Of a DNA stretch of 64,000 nt, positions 1 through 9,427 are shown piece after piece (position 1 is the stretch's first letter; every line of letters begins with the position of its first letter). A model generated the notes under the pieces. It made no database searches. It was not told the DNA's origin and worked only from the letters and a program-made list of their open reading frames with translations. The translations under genes were made by a program, and so were the position numbers. The stretch covers positions 3,034,001 to 3,098,000 of the forward strand of contig NZ_CP121113.1 of assembly GCF_029581395.1 (NCBI RefSeq), written 5' to 3'. Source of the stretch: Roseinatronobacter sp. S2 (GTDB lineage Bacteria; Pseudomonadota; Alphaproteobacteria; Rhodobacterales; Rhodobacteraceae).

Positions 1-948
1 AACCTTCTTGCCTTTGATCGCGTTTGCGGCGGCTTCAAGGGCTTCGGGCCAGGTGGCAGGGCGCAGCTTGCCATTCTCGCGGATATAGGGGCGGTCAAGG
101 CGCTGGCGTTTCAGCCCGTCCCAGACATAGCGCGACTTGTCCGACAGCCATTCTTCATTCACGCCATCGTGGTTGCGCGGCAGAATACGCATGACTTCGC
201 GGCCCTTGGTGTCCACACGAATGCTGGACCCCAGCGCATCCATCACGTCGATGGTTTCGGTCTTGGTCAATTCCCACGGGCGCGCCGTGAAGCTGTAGGG
301 TTTGGATACCAGCGCACCAACGGGGCACAGGTCCACGATATTGCCCAGCAGTTCCGATTCAACCAGCGCCCCCAGATAGGTAGTGATTTCGGCATCTTCG
401 CCGCGACCGGTCTGGCCCATCACGGTTTGCCCCGCCACTTCGGTGGTGAAGCGCACACACCGCGTGCATGAAATGCAGCGTGTCATATGGGTTTCAACCA
501 GTGGCCCCAGCTGCATGTCTTCGCTGGCGCGTTTGGGTTCGCGGTAGCGCGAGAAATCGACGCCATAAGCCATGGCCTGATCTTGCAGGTCACACTCGCC
601 ACCCTGATCACAGATCGGGCAATCCAGCGGGTGGTTGATCAGCAGGAATTCCATCACCCCTTCGCGGGCTTTTTTGACCATGGGACTGTTAGTCTTGATC
701 ACCGGCGGCTGGCCTTCGGGGCCGGGGCGCAGGTCACGCACCTGCATGGCGCAGCTTGCCGCAGGTTTGGGCGGACCGCCCACCACTTCGACCAGACACA
801 TGCGGCAGTTGCCCGCAATCGACAGGCGTTCATGATAGCAAAAACGTGGCACTTCAACACCGGCCAGTTCACAGGCCTGAATCAGCGTCATGGAAATGGG
901 CACTTCGACTTCACGCCCGTCGATGATGATCTTGCGAAGGTCTGACAT
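1..948 (-). CDS. nuoG: NADH-quinone oxidoreductase subunit G, N-terminal part (window edge)
   Basis: Largest iron-sulfur subunit of respiratory complex I; it carries electrons from the FMN/NADH module towards quinone on the cytoplasmic arm. The first 316 codons are present and the gene runs off the left edge. The ferredoxin-like [2Fe-2S] site is C37, C48, C51, C66. The His/Cys [4Fe-4S] site is H106, C110, C113, C119, and a second [4Fe-4S] site is C158, C161, C164, C208 (CISCTRC then LCPVGA). These match family spacing. The ATG at 948 gives the family N-terminus [11 protein letters not shown]. It lies 3 bases downstream of the DUF5333 gene, so it is part of the nuo operon. Confidence 0.97.
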   Translation of the reverse strand, partial: MSDLRKIIIDGREVEVPISMTLIQACELAGVEVPRFCYHERLSIAGNCRMCLVEVVGGPPKPAASCAMQVRDLRPGPEGQPPVIKTNSPMVKKAREGVMEFLLINHPLDCPICDQGGECDLQDQAMAYGVDFSRYREPKRASEDMQLGPLVETHMTRCISCTRCVRFTTEVAGQTVMGQTGRGEDAEITTYLGALVESELLGNIVDLCPVGALVSKPYSFTARPWELTKTETIDVMDALGSSIRVDTKGREVMRILPRNHDGVNEEWLSDKSRYVWDGLKRQRLDRPYIRENGKLRPATWPEALEAAANAIKGKKV

Positions 949-951
949 GTG

Positions 952-1410
952 TTATCTCTCCCGCAATCTGCGGCCAAGTGCGGAACGGTCGGCCATTTCG
1001 GCACGCGCATAGGTGCAGACCGCCTGCGTGTTCGACGGGTCGACACCCGCCTGGATAAGAAAGCCATCGACAACGCCTTGCAGGCGTTCCTGTTCGGTTT
1101 CATCGTCCACGAAGGCTTCGATCTGGGCACGCGTAAACCCCATGCCACGCGCCCGATTGTACAGCCCCATAAAGAATGTCACCCGTTGCAGACGGTTTGG
1201 CCCCTGCAAGTCGGGACAGGAATCGACAATGTGCTTGATCAGTGCGGCCGTAAACAGCCCGTTATAGACATCGGCATTGCCGCGCAATGCGGCGTTTATA
1301 TCGGCCTGCGGCATGGCATCGGCACGAACCGGACTGGCCAGAACCACGGCAATGCCCAAAGCGGCCAATGCCGGTTTTGCCATGCTTGCGATTGAAACAA
1401 AGGGGGTCAT
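952..1410 (-). CDS. DUF5333-like exported protein inside the nuo operon
   Basis: 152-residue protein between nuoF and nuoG. A signal peptide is visible (hydrophobic run ALAALGIAVVLASPVRA, likely cut after ADA), so the protein is probably periplasmic. The mature part is helical and has two cysteines (in SCPDL and VCTYA) that could form a disulfide. From memory it resembles the DUF5333 family, which is confined largely to Rhodobacteraceae nuo operons; its function is unknown. The ATG at 1410 was chosen over a longer frame because it starts 4 bases after the nuoF stop instead of overlapping it. Position suggests co-expression with complex I, but nothing in the sequence shows a direct role. Confidence 0.8.
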   Translation of the reverse strand: MTPFVSIASMAKPALAALGIAVVLASPVRADAMPQADINAALRGNADVYNGLFTAALIKHIVDSCPDLQGPNRLQRVTFFMGLYNRARGMGFTRAQIEAFVDDETEQERLQGVVDGFLIQAGVDPSNTQAVCTYARAEMADRSALGRRLRER

Positions 1411-1414
1411 GCGT

Positions 1415-2713
1415 CTACTCCGCCGCCACTTGGACTGTCGCACCACGTTTCTGCGCCTTGATCCGGTCCACGATTTCATCGCGGAAATTGCGGATCAGGC
1501 CCTGAATCGGCCACGCCGCCGCATCGCCCAGTGCGCAGATGGTATGCCCTTCGACCTGCTTGGTGACATCCCACAGCATGTCAATTTCCTCGACCTCTGC
1601 CTCGCCGCGGACAAGCCGGTCCATGACGCGCATCATCCAGCCCGTGCCTTCGCGGCAGGGCGTGCACTGGCCGCAGCTTTCGTGCTTGTAGAATGCCGAC
1701 AGCCGCCAGATGGCCTTGATGATGTCGGTCTGCTTGTCCATGACAATAACCGCAGCCGTGCCCAGACCAGAGCGCAGGTCTTTTTGCAAATAGTCATAAT
1801 CCATGATCGCGCTGCGCATGTTTTCCCCACGGACACAAGGCACGGATGAACCACCCGGAATGACCGCTTGCAAATTGTCCCAGCCACCGCGAATGCCGCC
1901 GCAGTGCTTTTCGATCAATTCCTCGAACGAGATCGACATGGATTCTTCTACGACACAGGGTTTATTGACGTGGCCCGATATTGCGAAAATCTTCGTGCCC
2001 GCATTGTTCGGGCGCCCGAAACTGGAAAACCACGCACCGCCGCGACGCAAAATCGTCGGCACGACGGCAATCGATTCAACGTTGTTCACGGTTGTCGGGC
2101 AGCCATACAAGCCAGCACCCGCAGGAAAGGGCGGCTTCATCCGTGGCATACCCTTCTTGCCTTCAAGGCTTTCCAGAAGGGCGGTTTCTTCGCCGCAGAT
2201 ATAGGCCCCCGCGCCGTGATGCAAAAACAGGTCGAAATCCCAACCGGACCCGCAGGCGTTTTTGCCAATCAATCCGGCGTCATAGGCCTCATCAATGGCA
2301 TTTTGCAGCGCTTCGCGTTCGCGGATATATTCGCCACGGATATAGATATAGCAGGTATGCGCGTTCATCGCGAAACTGGCGATCAGACATCCTTCGATCA
2401 AAGTATGCGGATCATGACGCATGATCTCGCGGTCCTTGCAGGTGCCGGGTTCGGATTCGTCAGCATTGACCACCAGATACGCTGGCCGTCCGTCACTTTC
2501 CTTGGGCATGAAAGACCATTTCAGGCCAGTCGGAAAACCCGCACCACCACGCCCGCGCAGGCCCGATTGTTTCATCTCGTCAACAATCCAGTCGCGGCCC
2601 TTTTGCAGAATGGTCTTGGTCCCATCCCAATGGCCGCGCGCAATCGCCCCCTTGAGCGAGCGGTCATGCATGCCGTAAAGATTGGTGAAGATGCGATCCT
2701 GATCGTCAAGCAT
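1415..2713 (-). CDS. nuoF: NADH-quinone oxidoreductase subunit F (FMN/NADH-binding)
   Basis: 432 residues, the usual length. It oxidises NADH with FMN and passes electrons to a [4Fe-4S] cluster in the peripheral arm of complex I. Visible signatures are the glycine-rich nucleotide loop [10 protein letters not shown] (54-63), the [10 protein letters not shown] motif (171-180), and cluster ligands C347, C350, C353 (SCGQCTPC) with C393. It sits between the DUF5337 and DUF5333 genes in the nuo operon, with gaps of 22 and 4 bases. Nothing is unusual in the protein. Confidence 0.98.
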   Translation of the reverse strand: MLDDQDRIFTNLYGMHDRSLKGAIARGHWDGTKTILQKGRDWIVDEMKQSGLRGRGGAGFPTGLKWSFMPKESDGRPAYLVVNADESEPGTCKDREIMRHDPHTLIEGCLIASFAMNAHTCYIYIRGEYIREREALQNAIDEAYDAGLIGKNACGSGWDFDLFLHHGAGAYICGEETALLESLEGKKGMPRMKPPFPAGAGLYGCPTTVNNVESIAVVPTILRRGGAWFSSFGRPNNAGTKIFAISGHVNKPCVVEESMSISFEELIEKHCGGIRGGWDNLQAVIPGGSSVPCVRGENMRSAIMDYDYLQKDLRSGLGTAAVIVMDKQTDIIKAIWRLSAFYKHESCGQCTPCREGTGWMMRVMDRLVRGEAEVEEIDMLWDVTKQVEGHTICALGDAAAWPIQGLIRNFRDEIVDRIKAQKRGATVQVAAE

Positions 2714-2735
2714 GATCTTTACCCTTGTCTGCGCG

Positions 2736-2963
2736 TCACTTGTCGCGCTTGCCTTGCCGCCAGATGCGGAATGTTACGATCAACGCCCAGGCAAACCCTG
2801 CCAGCGCTGCGAAATCTATCAAGAATGCGTAGCGTGGATCCCAGCCGAATTCGCGCCCCATCCATCCCAAAACGACCCAAGCCACGATCGCCGCAGCCAT
2901 GACTGCGCCCGCAAGCCGTGCTTGCCGGGCCAGAGCCATGTCGCGAGGGGAAGGTTTTGCCAT
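2736..2963 (-). CDS. DUF5337-like small membrane protein inside the nuo operon
   Basis: 75 residues with two predicted membrane helices (about 19-34 and 45-65) and a basic C-terminus ([10 protein letters not shown]). It lies between nuoE and nuoF in the nuo operon, 19 bases after nuoE. Resemblance to DUF5337, a Rhodobacteraceae family of unknown function in this same position, is from memory of the family. By context it could be an accessory or assembly factor of complex I, but the sequence gives no direct evidence. A frame starting ten codons upstream at 2973 uses another frame and is a shadow. Confidence 0.8.
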   Translation of the reverse strand: MAKPSPRDMALARQARLAGAVMAAAIVAWVVLGWMGREFGWDPRYAFLIDFAALAGFAWALIVTFRIWRQGKRDK

Positions 2964-2982
2964 TCACTTTCATCCTGCTGCA

Positions 2983-4116
2983 CTACTTGGCGCGTTTGGA
3001 AAATTCAGTCTCGCCGCCTTCGGCAAGAATCTTGGCCTGTTCTATCCAGCCATCGCGTTCAATCCGGCCCTTGAATTTCAGCCGCTCATCCACCCATACC
3101 ACATCATCATCGGTCCATGCGGCGACCTGCCAGAAATGGAATACGCCCAGATCATTCAGCACGCCTTCAAGTTTGGGGCCAACGCCTTTCAGCTTCTTCA
3201 GGTCATCTGCCTTGCCCTTGGGCGCCTTCAGCATTTCGGGCTGCGCGTCTGCCGCTTTGGCCCCTTTTGCTGCGGGCTTCGGGTTGCCCTTTTTGGTGGC
3301 CTGCGCTTCTTGTTTGGACACGCCGGTTTCATCCACAGGTGTGGACAATGCGGGTTTCGGCTCATGGTCCTTGATGGTCTTGGCCGTGACCTTGCGTTTG
3401 CTTGCCTTGGCGGGTTTATCCTGCCACGGCGTCAGCAACGGCACTTCGGTCCCGTCGATGCGCTTGATCGTATCGCCATGGCGCGTGGCCAGTGCGACCG
3501 ACCCGTTCTGCGCCTCCCCGGTGTAATCGGTCAACGTGGTTGCCCCACCCAGCGGTTCGGATGCAAAGCGCCCGTTTTGCGGCCCGGCGGTCGGCACCTT
3601 GCCAGCGGCCAGATCATCAATCAGTTGCGCGAAGTTTTCCGCCGTCAGATCCTCGTAATAGTCCTTGCCGATCTGAACCATAGGTGCATTCGCGCAGGCC
3701 CCAAGGCATTCAACTTCTTCCCAGCTGAACTTGCCATCTGCCGACAACATATGCGCGCGGGGTGCAATTTTCGCTTTGCACACTTCTATCAGCTTTTCAG
3801 CGCCACAAATCATGCAAGACAGCGTGCCGCAGACCTGAAAATGCGCAACAGACCCGACAGGCTGCAACTGGAACATGAAATAGAATGTCGCCACTTCCAG
3901 CGCGCGGATATAGGCCATGCCCAGCATATCGGCGATATGTTCAATCGCAGGGCGCGTCAGCCAGCCTTCTTGTTCCTGCGCGCGCCATAATAGCAGGATG
4001 ATAGCCGAAGCCTGACGGCCTTCGGGGTATTTGGTGATCTGTGCTTCCGCCCAGGCCTGATTGGCGGGCGTGAAAGCGAAGGAGGCGGGTTGTTCTGGGT
4101 GCAGGCGGCGCAGCAT
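2983..4116 (-). CDS. nuoE: NADH-quinone oxidoreductase subunit E with long C-terminal extension
   Basis: The thioredoxin-like [2Fe-2S] subunit of the NADH module of complex I. The core is residues 1-175 with cluster ligands C96, C101, C137, C141, the normal spacing. At 377 residues it is about twice the usual length. After the core comes a segment with family-like GxxLTDYTG text (190-225), a Lys/Ala/Pro-rich, probably disordered linker (230-300), and a helix-hairpin-helix-like domain around [19 protein letters not shown] (307-325). Related extensions are known in Rhodobacter NuoE. Its start overlaps the nuoD stop by one base (TAATG). Confidence 0.96.
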   Translation of the reverse strand: MLRRLHPEQPASFAFTPANQAWAEAQITKYPEGRQASAIILLLWRAQEQEGWLTRPAIEHIADMLGMAYIRALEVATFYFMFQLQPVGSVAHFQVCGTLSCMICGAEKLIEVCKAKIAPRAHMLSADGKFSWEEVECLGACANAPMVQIGKDYYEDLTAENFAQLIDDLAAGKVPTAGPQNGRFASEPLGGATTLTDYTGEAQNGSVALATRHGDTIKRIDGTEVPLLTPWQDKPAKASKRKVTAKTIKDHEPKPALSTPVDETGVSKQEAQATKKGNPKPAAKGAKAADAQPEMLKAPKGKADDLKKLKGVGPKLEGVLNDLGVFHFWQVAAWTDDDVVWVDERLKFKGRIERDGWIEQAKILAEGGETEFSKRAK

Positions 4117-5339
4117 TAGCGGTCAATCTCTCCGAACACCACATCCATGGTGGCGATAATGGCGGCCACATCGGCCAGTTGGTGCCCTTTGGCGATATGG
4201 TCCATGGCTTGCAGATGCAGATAGCCCGGCGCGCGCAGTTTTGCACGATAAGGTTTATTGGTGCCATCCGCGACCAGATAGACCCCGAATTCGCCCTTGG
4301 GCGCTTCGACCGCAGCATAAACTTCGCCTGCGGGAACGTGGAACCCTTCGGTGTACAGCTTGAAATGATGAATCAATGATTCCATCGATGTCTTCATTTC
4401 CGCGCGCGGTGGCGGGGTAATCTTGCCGCGTGCCAGAATGTCACCCTGCCCTTCAGGGGCGCGCAGTTTTTCGATGGCCTGCAAGATGATCTTCGTGCTT
4501 TCGCGCATTTCTGCCATGCGCACCAGATAGCGGTCATAGCAGTCGCCATTCTTGCCCACGGCAACCTTGAAATCGAATTCATCATAGCATTCATAGGGCT
4601 GCGCGCGGCGCAAATCCCATGCAAGGCCCGAGCCACGCACCATCACGCCCGAAAAGCCCCAATCCAGCGCTTCTTGTTCGGACACGACACCAATATCGCA
4701 GGTGCGCTGCTTGAAAATACGGCTTTCGGTCAGCAACCCGTCGATATCGTCCAGCACCTTGGGAAACACATGCGCCCAGGATTCGATGTCGTCCAGAAGC
4801 GCGGGCGGTAAATCCTGATGCACACCACCGGGGCGGAAATAAGCCGCGTGCAGCCGTGCCCCGCAGGCGCGTTCATAGAAAATCATCAGTTTCTCGCGCT
4901 CTTCAAACCCCCACAGGGGCGGCGTCAGCGCGCCGACATCCAAGGCACCTGTGGTGACGTTCAGCAGGTGGCTAAGGATACGCCCGATTTCGCTGTAAAG
5001 CACGCGGATCAAGGACGCGCGGCGTGGCACCTGCACGCCCGTCAGCCGTTCAATGGCCAGACACCATGCGTGTTCCTGATTCATCGGGGCCACATAATCC
5101 AGCCGGTCGAAATACGGCAGATTCTGCAAATATGTGCGGCTTTCCATCAGCTTTTCGGTGCCACGGTGCAAAAGCCCGATATGGGGGTCGCAGCGTTCCA
5201 CAATTTCGCCGTCCAGTTCCAGAACCAGACGCAGCACACCATGCGCAGCAGGGTGCTGCGGGCCGAAGTTGATGTTGAAATTACGGATCTTCTGCTCGCC
5301 CGTCTGGGCGTCGTCAAAACCTTTGGAGCCGTCCATCAT
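4116..5339 (-). CDS. nuoD: NADH-quinone oxidoreductase subunit D
   Basis: The 49-kDa-type subunit of complex I, which forms the quinone cavity with NuoB; 407 residues, normal size. The quinone-site His lies in [10 protein letters not shown] (25-34) and the conserved Tyr in LDYVAPM (Tyr82). The hydrogenase-derived fold signature [11 protein letters not shown] follows at 54-64. The ATG at 5339 overlaps the nuoC stop by 4 bases (ATGA), a common coupling arrangement; a second ATG directly follows. NuoC and NuoD are separate here, not fused as in Escherichia coli. Confidence 0.98.
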   Translation of the reverse strand: MMDGSKGFDDAQTGEQKIRNFNINFGPQHPAAHGVLRLVLELDGEIVERCDPHIGLLHRGTEKLMESRTYLQNLPYFDRLDYVAPMNQEHAWCLAIERLTGVQVPRRASLIRVLYSEIGRILSHLLNVTTGALDVGALTPPLWGFEEREKLMIFYERACGARLHAAYFRPGGVHQDLPPALLDDIESWAHVFPKVLDDIDGLLTESRIFKQRTCDIGVVSEQEALDWGFSGVMVRGSGLAWDLRRAQPYECYDEFDFKVAVGKNGDCYDRYLVRMAEMRESTKIILQAIEKLRAPEGQGDILARGKITPPPRAEMKTSMESLIHHFKLYTEGFHVPAGEVYAAVEAPKGEFGVYLVADGTNKPYRAKLRAPGYLHLQAMDHIAKGHQLADVAAIIATMDVVFGEIDR

Positions 5340-5944
5340 GTCGCAGCCTCCTTCTTCTCGTCACCGGGAAGAATGTAATCAGCCCCCTCCCAGGGGGACA
5401 TGAAATCAAACTGCCGATATTCCTGCACCAGTTGCACGGGTTCATAGACCACGCGCTTCAGCGCCTCGTCATAGCGCACTTCAGTGTAGCCGGTGGTCGG
5501 AAAATCCTTGCGCAGCGGATGCCCGCGAAACCCGTAATCTGTCAGGATACGGCGCAAATCCGGGTGGCCGGAAAACAGGATGCCGAACATATCGAACACT
5601 TCACGTTCGAACCAGTTGGCACTTGGGTGAATGTCGATGATGGAGGGGACAATTTCCTGCTCGCCCACCTCGACCTTCAGGCGGATGCGGTGATTGCGAT
5701 ACATCGACAAGAAATGATACACCACATCGAAGCGCTTGCGCCGACCGGGCCAGTCTATTGCCGTGATGTCCACCAGCGTTGAAAAACGCATATTCTCATC
5801 ACTTTGCAGGAAACGCACCAGCTGGGGCAGCTGCGGCAGCGTGGTGATAACCGTCAATTCGCCAAAAGCGGTTTCATGGCTGACAACCGCATCGGCCATG
5901 CGCAGTTCAAGTTGACCGGCCAGTTCTTTCAATGCATCCGACAT
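5336..5944 (-). CDS. nuoC: NADH-quinone oxidoreductase subunit C
   Basis: The 30-kDa-type subunit of the complex I peripheral arm, 202 residues. The family signature is clear in the region [20 protein letters not shown] with GHPLRKDFP just after it (about 113-150). It binds NuoD and has no cofactor. It lies between nuoB (11-base gap) and nuoD (4-base overlap) in the operon. Nothing unusual. Confidence 0.97.
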   Translation of the reverse strand: MSDALKELAGQLELRMADAVVSHETAFGELTVITTLPQLPQLVRFLQSDENMRFSTLVDITAIDWPGRRKRFDVVYHFLSMYRNHRIRLKVEVGEQEIVPSIIDIHPSANWFEREVFDMFGILFSGHPDLRRILTDYGFRGHPLRKDFPTTGYTEVRYDEALKRVVYEPVQLVQEYRQFDFMSPWEGADYILPGDEKKEAAT

Positions 5945-5955
5945 ATGCCGACCCC

Positions 5956-6845
<890 letters not shown>

Positions 6846-6984
6846 CTTTGGCTCCTTTTTCGCGCGGGAAGAGAGGCACCCTCAGGGCCGCTGGCCTCCT
6901 GAACCGCAACTTGGCTGCCCTTCCTCTACTCCTGTAGAGCGATGGGGTCAACCAAAGGCGCACCGCCATTACCGGAAAAAACCT

Positions 6985-7056
6985 TGCATTGAATACTATT
7001 GCATACCGCCTATGCAGGCGGTCACAGGATTCCGGCAAACCACGCGGTTCAATGCA
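6985..7056. repeat. Inverted repeats upstream of nuoA
   Basis: The intergenic stretch 6846-7128 contains a 9-base inverted pair, TGCATTGAA at 6985-6993 and TTCAATGCA at 7048-7056, and between them a tight palindrome ACCGCCT-ATGC-AGGCGGT at 7005-7022. The palindrome lies between the end of the methylglutaconyl-CoA hydratase gene and the start of nuoA, both on the minus strand. It could be a weak terminator of the former (no T-run follows) or a protein site in the nuo promoter region. No gene was found here. Confidence 0.45.
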
Positions 7057-7128
7057 TGAAAAAGCCTTGGGGACCTGACCCTGCCCCCGTCATACCAAGT
7101 CATGCCAAAGCGGTGCTAAAGGCGTGGA

Positions 7129-7911
7129 TCACCCCTGCCAATCCGGTTTGCGGCGGTCAAAAAATGCATCAATCCCTTCATGTGCTTCGGGCGATTGCCA
7201 CGCAGATACCAGTTCCTTGATGGAATGATCTACCGCATCAGGGGCCACATTGCCCCCGAGTCGCTGCGCAAGCGCCTTGGCCCGCGCCACCGCCCCCGGC
7301 GCACAGGCCAGATAGGGGGTCACTTCTGCGTCCGTCGCGGCATCCAGATCCTGCGGTGCCACCGCATGCGCCAGCAGCCCCAGCGTCACCGCTTCGCCGG
7401 CCCCGAAAATGCGCGCCGACATGAACACACGCCGCGCCATAGCCTGCCCCATACGCGCCAGAACATAAGGGCCAATGGTCGCCGGAATCAGCCCCAGACG
7501 GGTTTCTGTCAGCCCGAATTTGGCACCCTGAACCCCGATGGCCACATCACACACGGCCATCAGCCCGACACCACCGCCAAAAGCCTGCCCCTGCACCCGC
7601 CCGATCAGGGGTTTGGGCATGCCGTTCAGCGCCCCCAGCATATCGGCCAGTTTGCGGGCCTCGGCGGCGCGGGTTGCGTTATCGGCGCGCATCTGGTCCT
7701 GCATCCAGCCCAGATCGCCGCCTGCGCAAAAGCTTTTGCCAGCGCCGGTCAGGACCACAACGCGCACGCGGTCATCCGCAGATAGTTGCGCGGCGGCCTT
7801 GGTCAGGTCAGCAATCATCTGCGCAGACAAGGCATTGTGCTTGTCAGGGCGGGCCAGTGTCAGCGTTGCAACCCCGCGCGCATCTGTTTCAATGGTGATG
7901 GTTTCAAACAT
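7129..7911 (-). CDS. liuC: Enoyl-CoA hydratase/isomerase family, probable 3-methylglutaconyl-CoA hydratase
   Basis: 260-residue crotonase-fold protein. The oxyanion-hole motifs SFCAGGDLGWM (about 61-71) and QAFGGGVGLMAVCD (about 108-121) are present, and the stretch LGLIPATIGPYVL matches AUH-type hydratases. In the liu pathway it would hydrate 3-methylglutaconyl-CoA to HMG-CoA. The assignment to this substrate rests on its place directly after HMG-CoA lyase (start overlaps that stop by one base, TGATG) and near the methylcrotonyl-CoA carboxylase genes. By family alone it could be another enoyl-CoA hydratase. Confidence 0.85.
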   Translation of the reverse strand: MFETITIETDARGVATLTLARPDKHNALSAQMIADLTKAAAQLSADDRVRVVVLTGAGKSFCAGGDLGWMQDQMRADNATRAAEARKLADMLGALNGMPKPLIGRVQGQAFGGGVGLMAVCDVAIGVQGAKFGLTETRLGLIPATIGPYVLARMGQAMARRVFMSARIFGAGEAVTLGLLAHAVAPQDLDAATDAEVTPYLACAPGAVARAKALAQRLGGNVAPDAVDHSIKELVSAWQSPEAHEGIDAFFDRRKPDWQG

Positions 7912-8768
7912 CAGACCGGTCCTTTTCGCATGCTGTGTGCCATCTGCGCCGCATCTTGCAACATATCGCGGTCCAGTCCGGTGTCCCAGCCCCGCGCTAC
8001 CAGCCAGTCATGCACCGCTTCTGTCGCGACATTGCCCGACGCCCCGGGCGCATAGGGGCACCCGCCAAGACCGCCCACAGCCGCATCAAACACGCGCAGG
8101 CCAGCTTCAAGCGATACGTCGATATTTTCCAGCGCCCGCCCGGCGGTATCATGGAAATGCCCCGCCAACCGGTCGGCAGGCATGTCACACAACACCGCGT
8201 CCAGCATGGCCGCGATCCGGTCTGGCGTGGCGCGGCCAAGGGTGTCGCCAAGACTGATTTCATAGCACCCCATGTCGCGCAGTGCCGCCACCACGCGCAC
8301 CACATCGTCAGGCGGAACAGGGCCATCAAAGGGACAATCGGTCACACAAGACACATAGCCCCGAACGGGAATTCCCGCCCCCAGCGCGGCTTTTGCGACT
8401 GGCGCGAAGCGTTCCAGACTTTCAGCAACCGAACAATTCAGGTTTGCACGGCTGAATCCATCGGACGCTGACCCAAAAATTGCCACTTCATCCGCACGGG
8501 CGTTTCTTGCGGCTTCAAACCCGCGCATATTGGGGACAAGCGCCGCATAGCGCACACCATCCGCACGGGCAATCTGCGCAAGAACATCTGCGGAATCAGC
8601 CATTTGTGGCACCCATTTCGGGCTTACAAAACTGGCAACCTCTATGCGCCGGAACCCTGCACGGCTTAGGCAATTCACCAGCGCAACCTTGTCCGGCGTC
8701 GGGATCAGGTGCTTCTCGTTTTGCAACCCGTCGCGCGGACCAACTTCGAATATTTCAACATTCGCCAT
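7911..8768 (-). CDS. liuE: Hydroxymethylglutaryl-CoA lyase
   Basis: 285 residues, full length. It splits HMG-CoA into acetyl-CoA and acetoacetate, the last step of leucine breakdown. Visible are the N-terminal substrate/metal motif GPRDGLQNE (10-18), metal-binding histidines in HFHDT (H204, H206), and the active-site cysteine C237 in the loop GGLGGCPYAPGASGN. It lies 3 bases after the glutathione transferase gene and overlaps the next gene by one base. Also called mvaB in other organisms. Confidence 0.95.
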   Translation of the reverse strand: MANVEIFEVGPRDGLQNEKHLIPTPDKVALVNCLSRAGFRRIEVASFVSPKWVPQMADSADVLAQIARADGVRYAALVPNMRGFEAARNARADEVAIFGSASDGFSRANLNCSVAESLERFAPVAKAALGAGIPVRGYVSCVTDCPFDGPVPPDDVVRVVAALRDMGCYEISLGDTLGRATPDRIAAMLDAVLCDMPADRLAGHFHDTAGRALENIDVSLEAGLRVFDAAVGGLGGCPYAPGASGNVATEAVHDWLVARGWDTGLDRDMLQDAAQMAHSMRKGPV

Positions 8769-8771
8769 TTT

Positions 8772-9422
8772 CTACCCCTCTGGCGGCGCATAGAAGTCTT
8801 GCGTATAAATCTGCGCGGCCCCATCCTTGGCAAGGGCGCGCTGAAAGGCTGGGCGCGCCGCAATCAGGTCCGCATATTGCGCCGCACCATCCGGCAGCGT
8901 TACAAACCGGCGCGCCATCCATACCGCATATCCGATAGCAATATCAGCCACGGTGAAGTCCCCGTTCACCCAATCAGGCCCGATGGCGCGCAGGGCATTT
9001 TCCAGCCGTGCCGCCTCCAGCCGCATGACCGTGGGCGACCGCATCCAGTCTTCGCGCAAGACGATATGATGTTGGGTCAGATTGGCCAGAAGCGCGCCAA
9101 GGGTTTCGGCATAATGCAGGCCTTGCAAGAATGCAGCGCGACCCGCCGCCCCTTCGGGCACACGCAGATGCGGCGCGCGGCTTTCCGCCAGATATAGCAA
9201 AATCGCGCCGCTTTCGCACAAGGATTGCCCGTCCACTTCGATCGCGGGCACCCGTCCGGCAGGCGAGCGCCGCAGATGATCAGCATCCCGCAAGGACCGG
9301 TCAAAGAAACTGCACGGAATCAGATCATACGCCGCGCCAATTTCTTCCAGCACCCAAAGCACGCGAAAAGACCGCGACTGCGCGACATGCCACAGCCGGA
9401 TGATGGCATCGTTCCCATTCAT
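8772..9422 (-). CDS. Glutathione S-transferase family protein
   Basis: 216 residues. The N-terminal thioredoxin-like domain has the family text LWHVAQSRSFRVLWVLEE (8-25), with a Ser in the usual catalytic area, and VPAIEVDGQSLCESGAIL (about 58-75), which contains the cis-proline and Glu-Ser glutathione contacts. The C-terminal part is the helical domain. It sits between mccA (5-base gap) and HMG-CoA lyase (3-base gap) within the leucine degradation cluster, so it is probably co-transcribed. Its substrate is unknown; it is not an established liu pathway enzyme. Confidence 0.88.
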   Translation of the reverse strand: MNGNDAIIRLWHVAQSRSFRVLWVLEEIGAAYDLIPCSFFDRSLRDADHLRRSPAGRVPAIEVDGQSLCESGAILLYLAESRAPHLRVPEGAAGRAAFLQGLHYAETLGALLANLTQHHIVLREDWMRSPTVMRLEAARLENALRAIGPDWVNGDFTVADIAIGYAVWMARRFVTLPDGAAQYADLIAARPAFQRALAKDGAAQIYTQDFYAPPEG

Positions 9423-9427
9423 TGACC

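Noticed and set aside
2899..3990. 363-codon plus-strand frame opposite nuoE
   Set aside because: Antisense of the NuoE extension; NuoE itself has correct cluster ligands and operon overlap.
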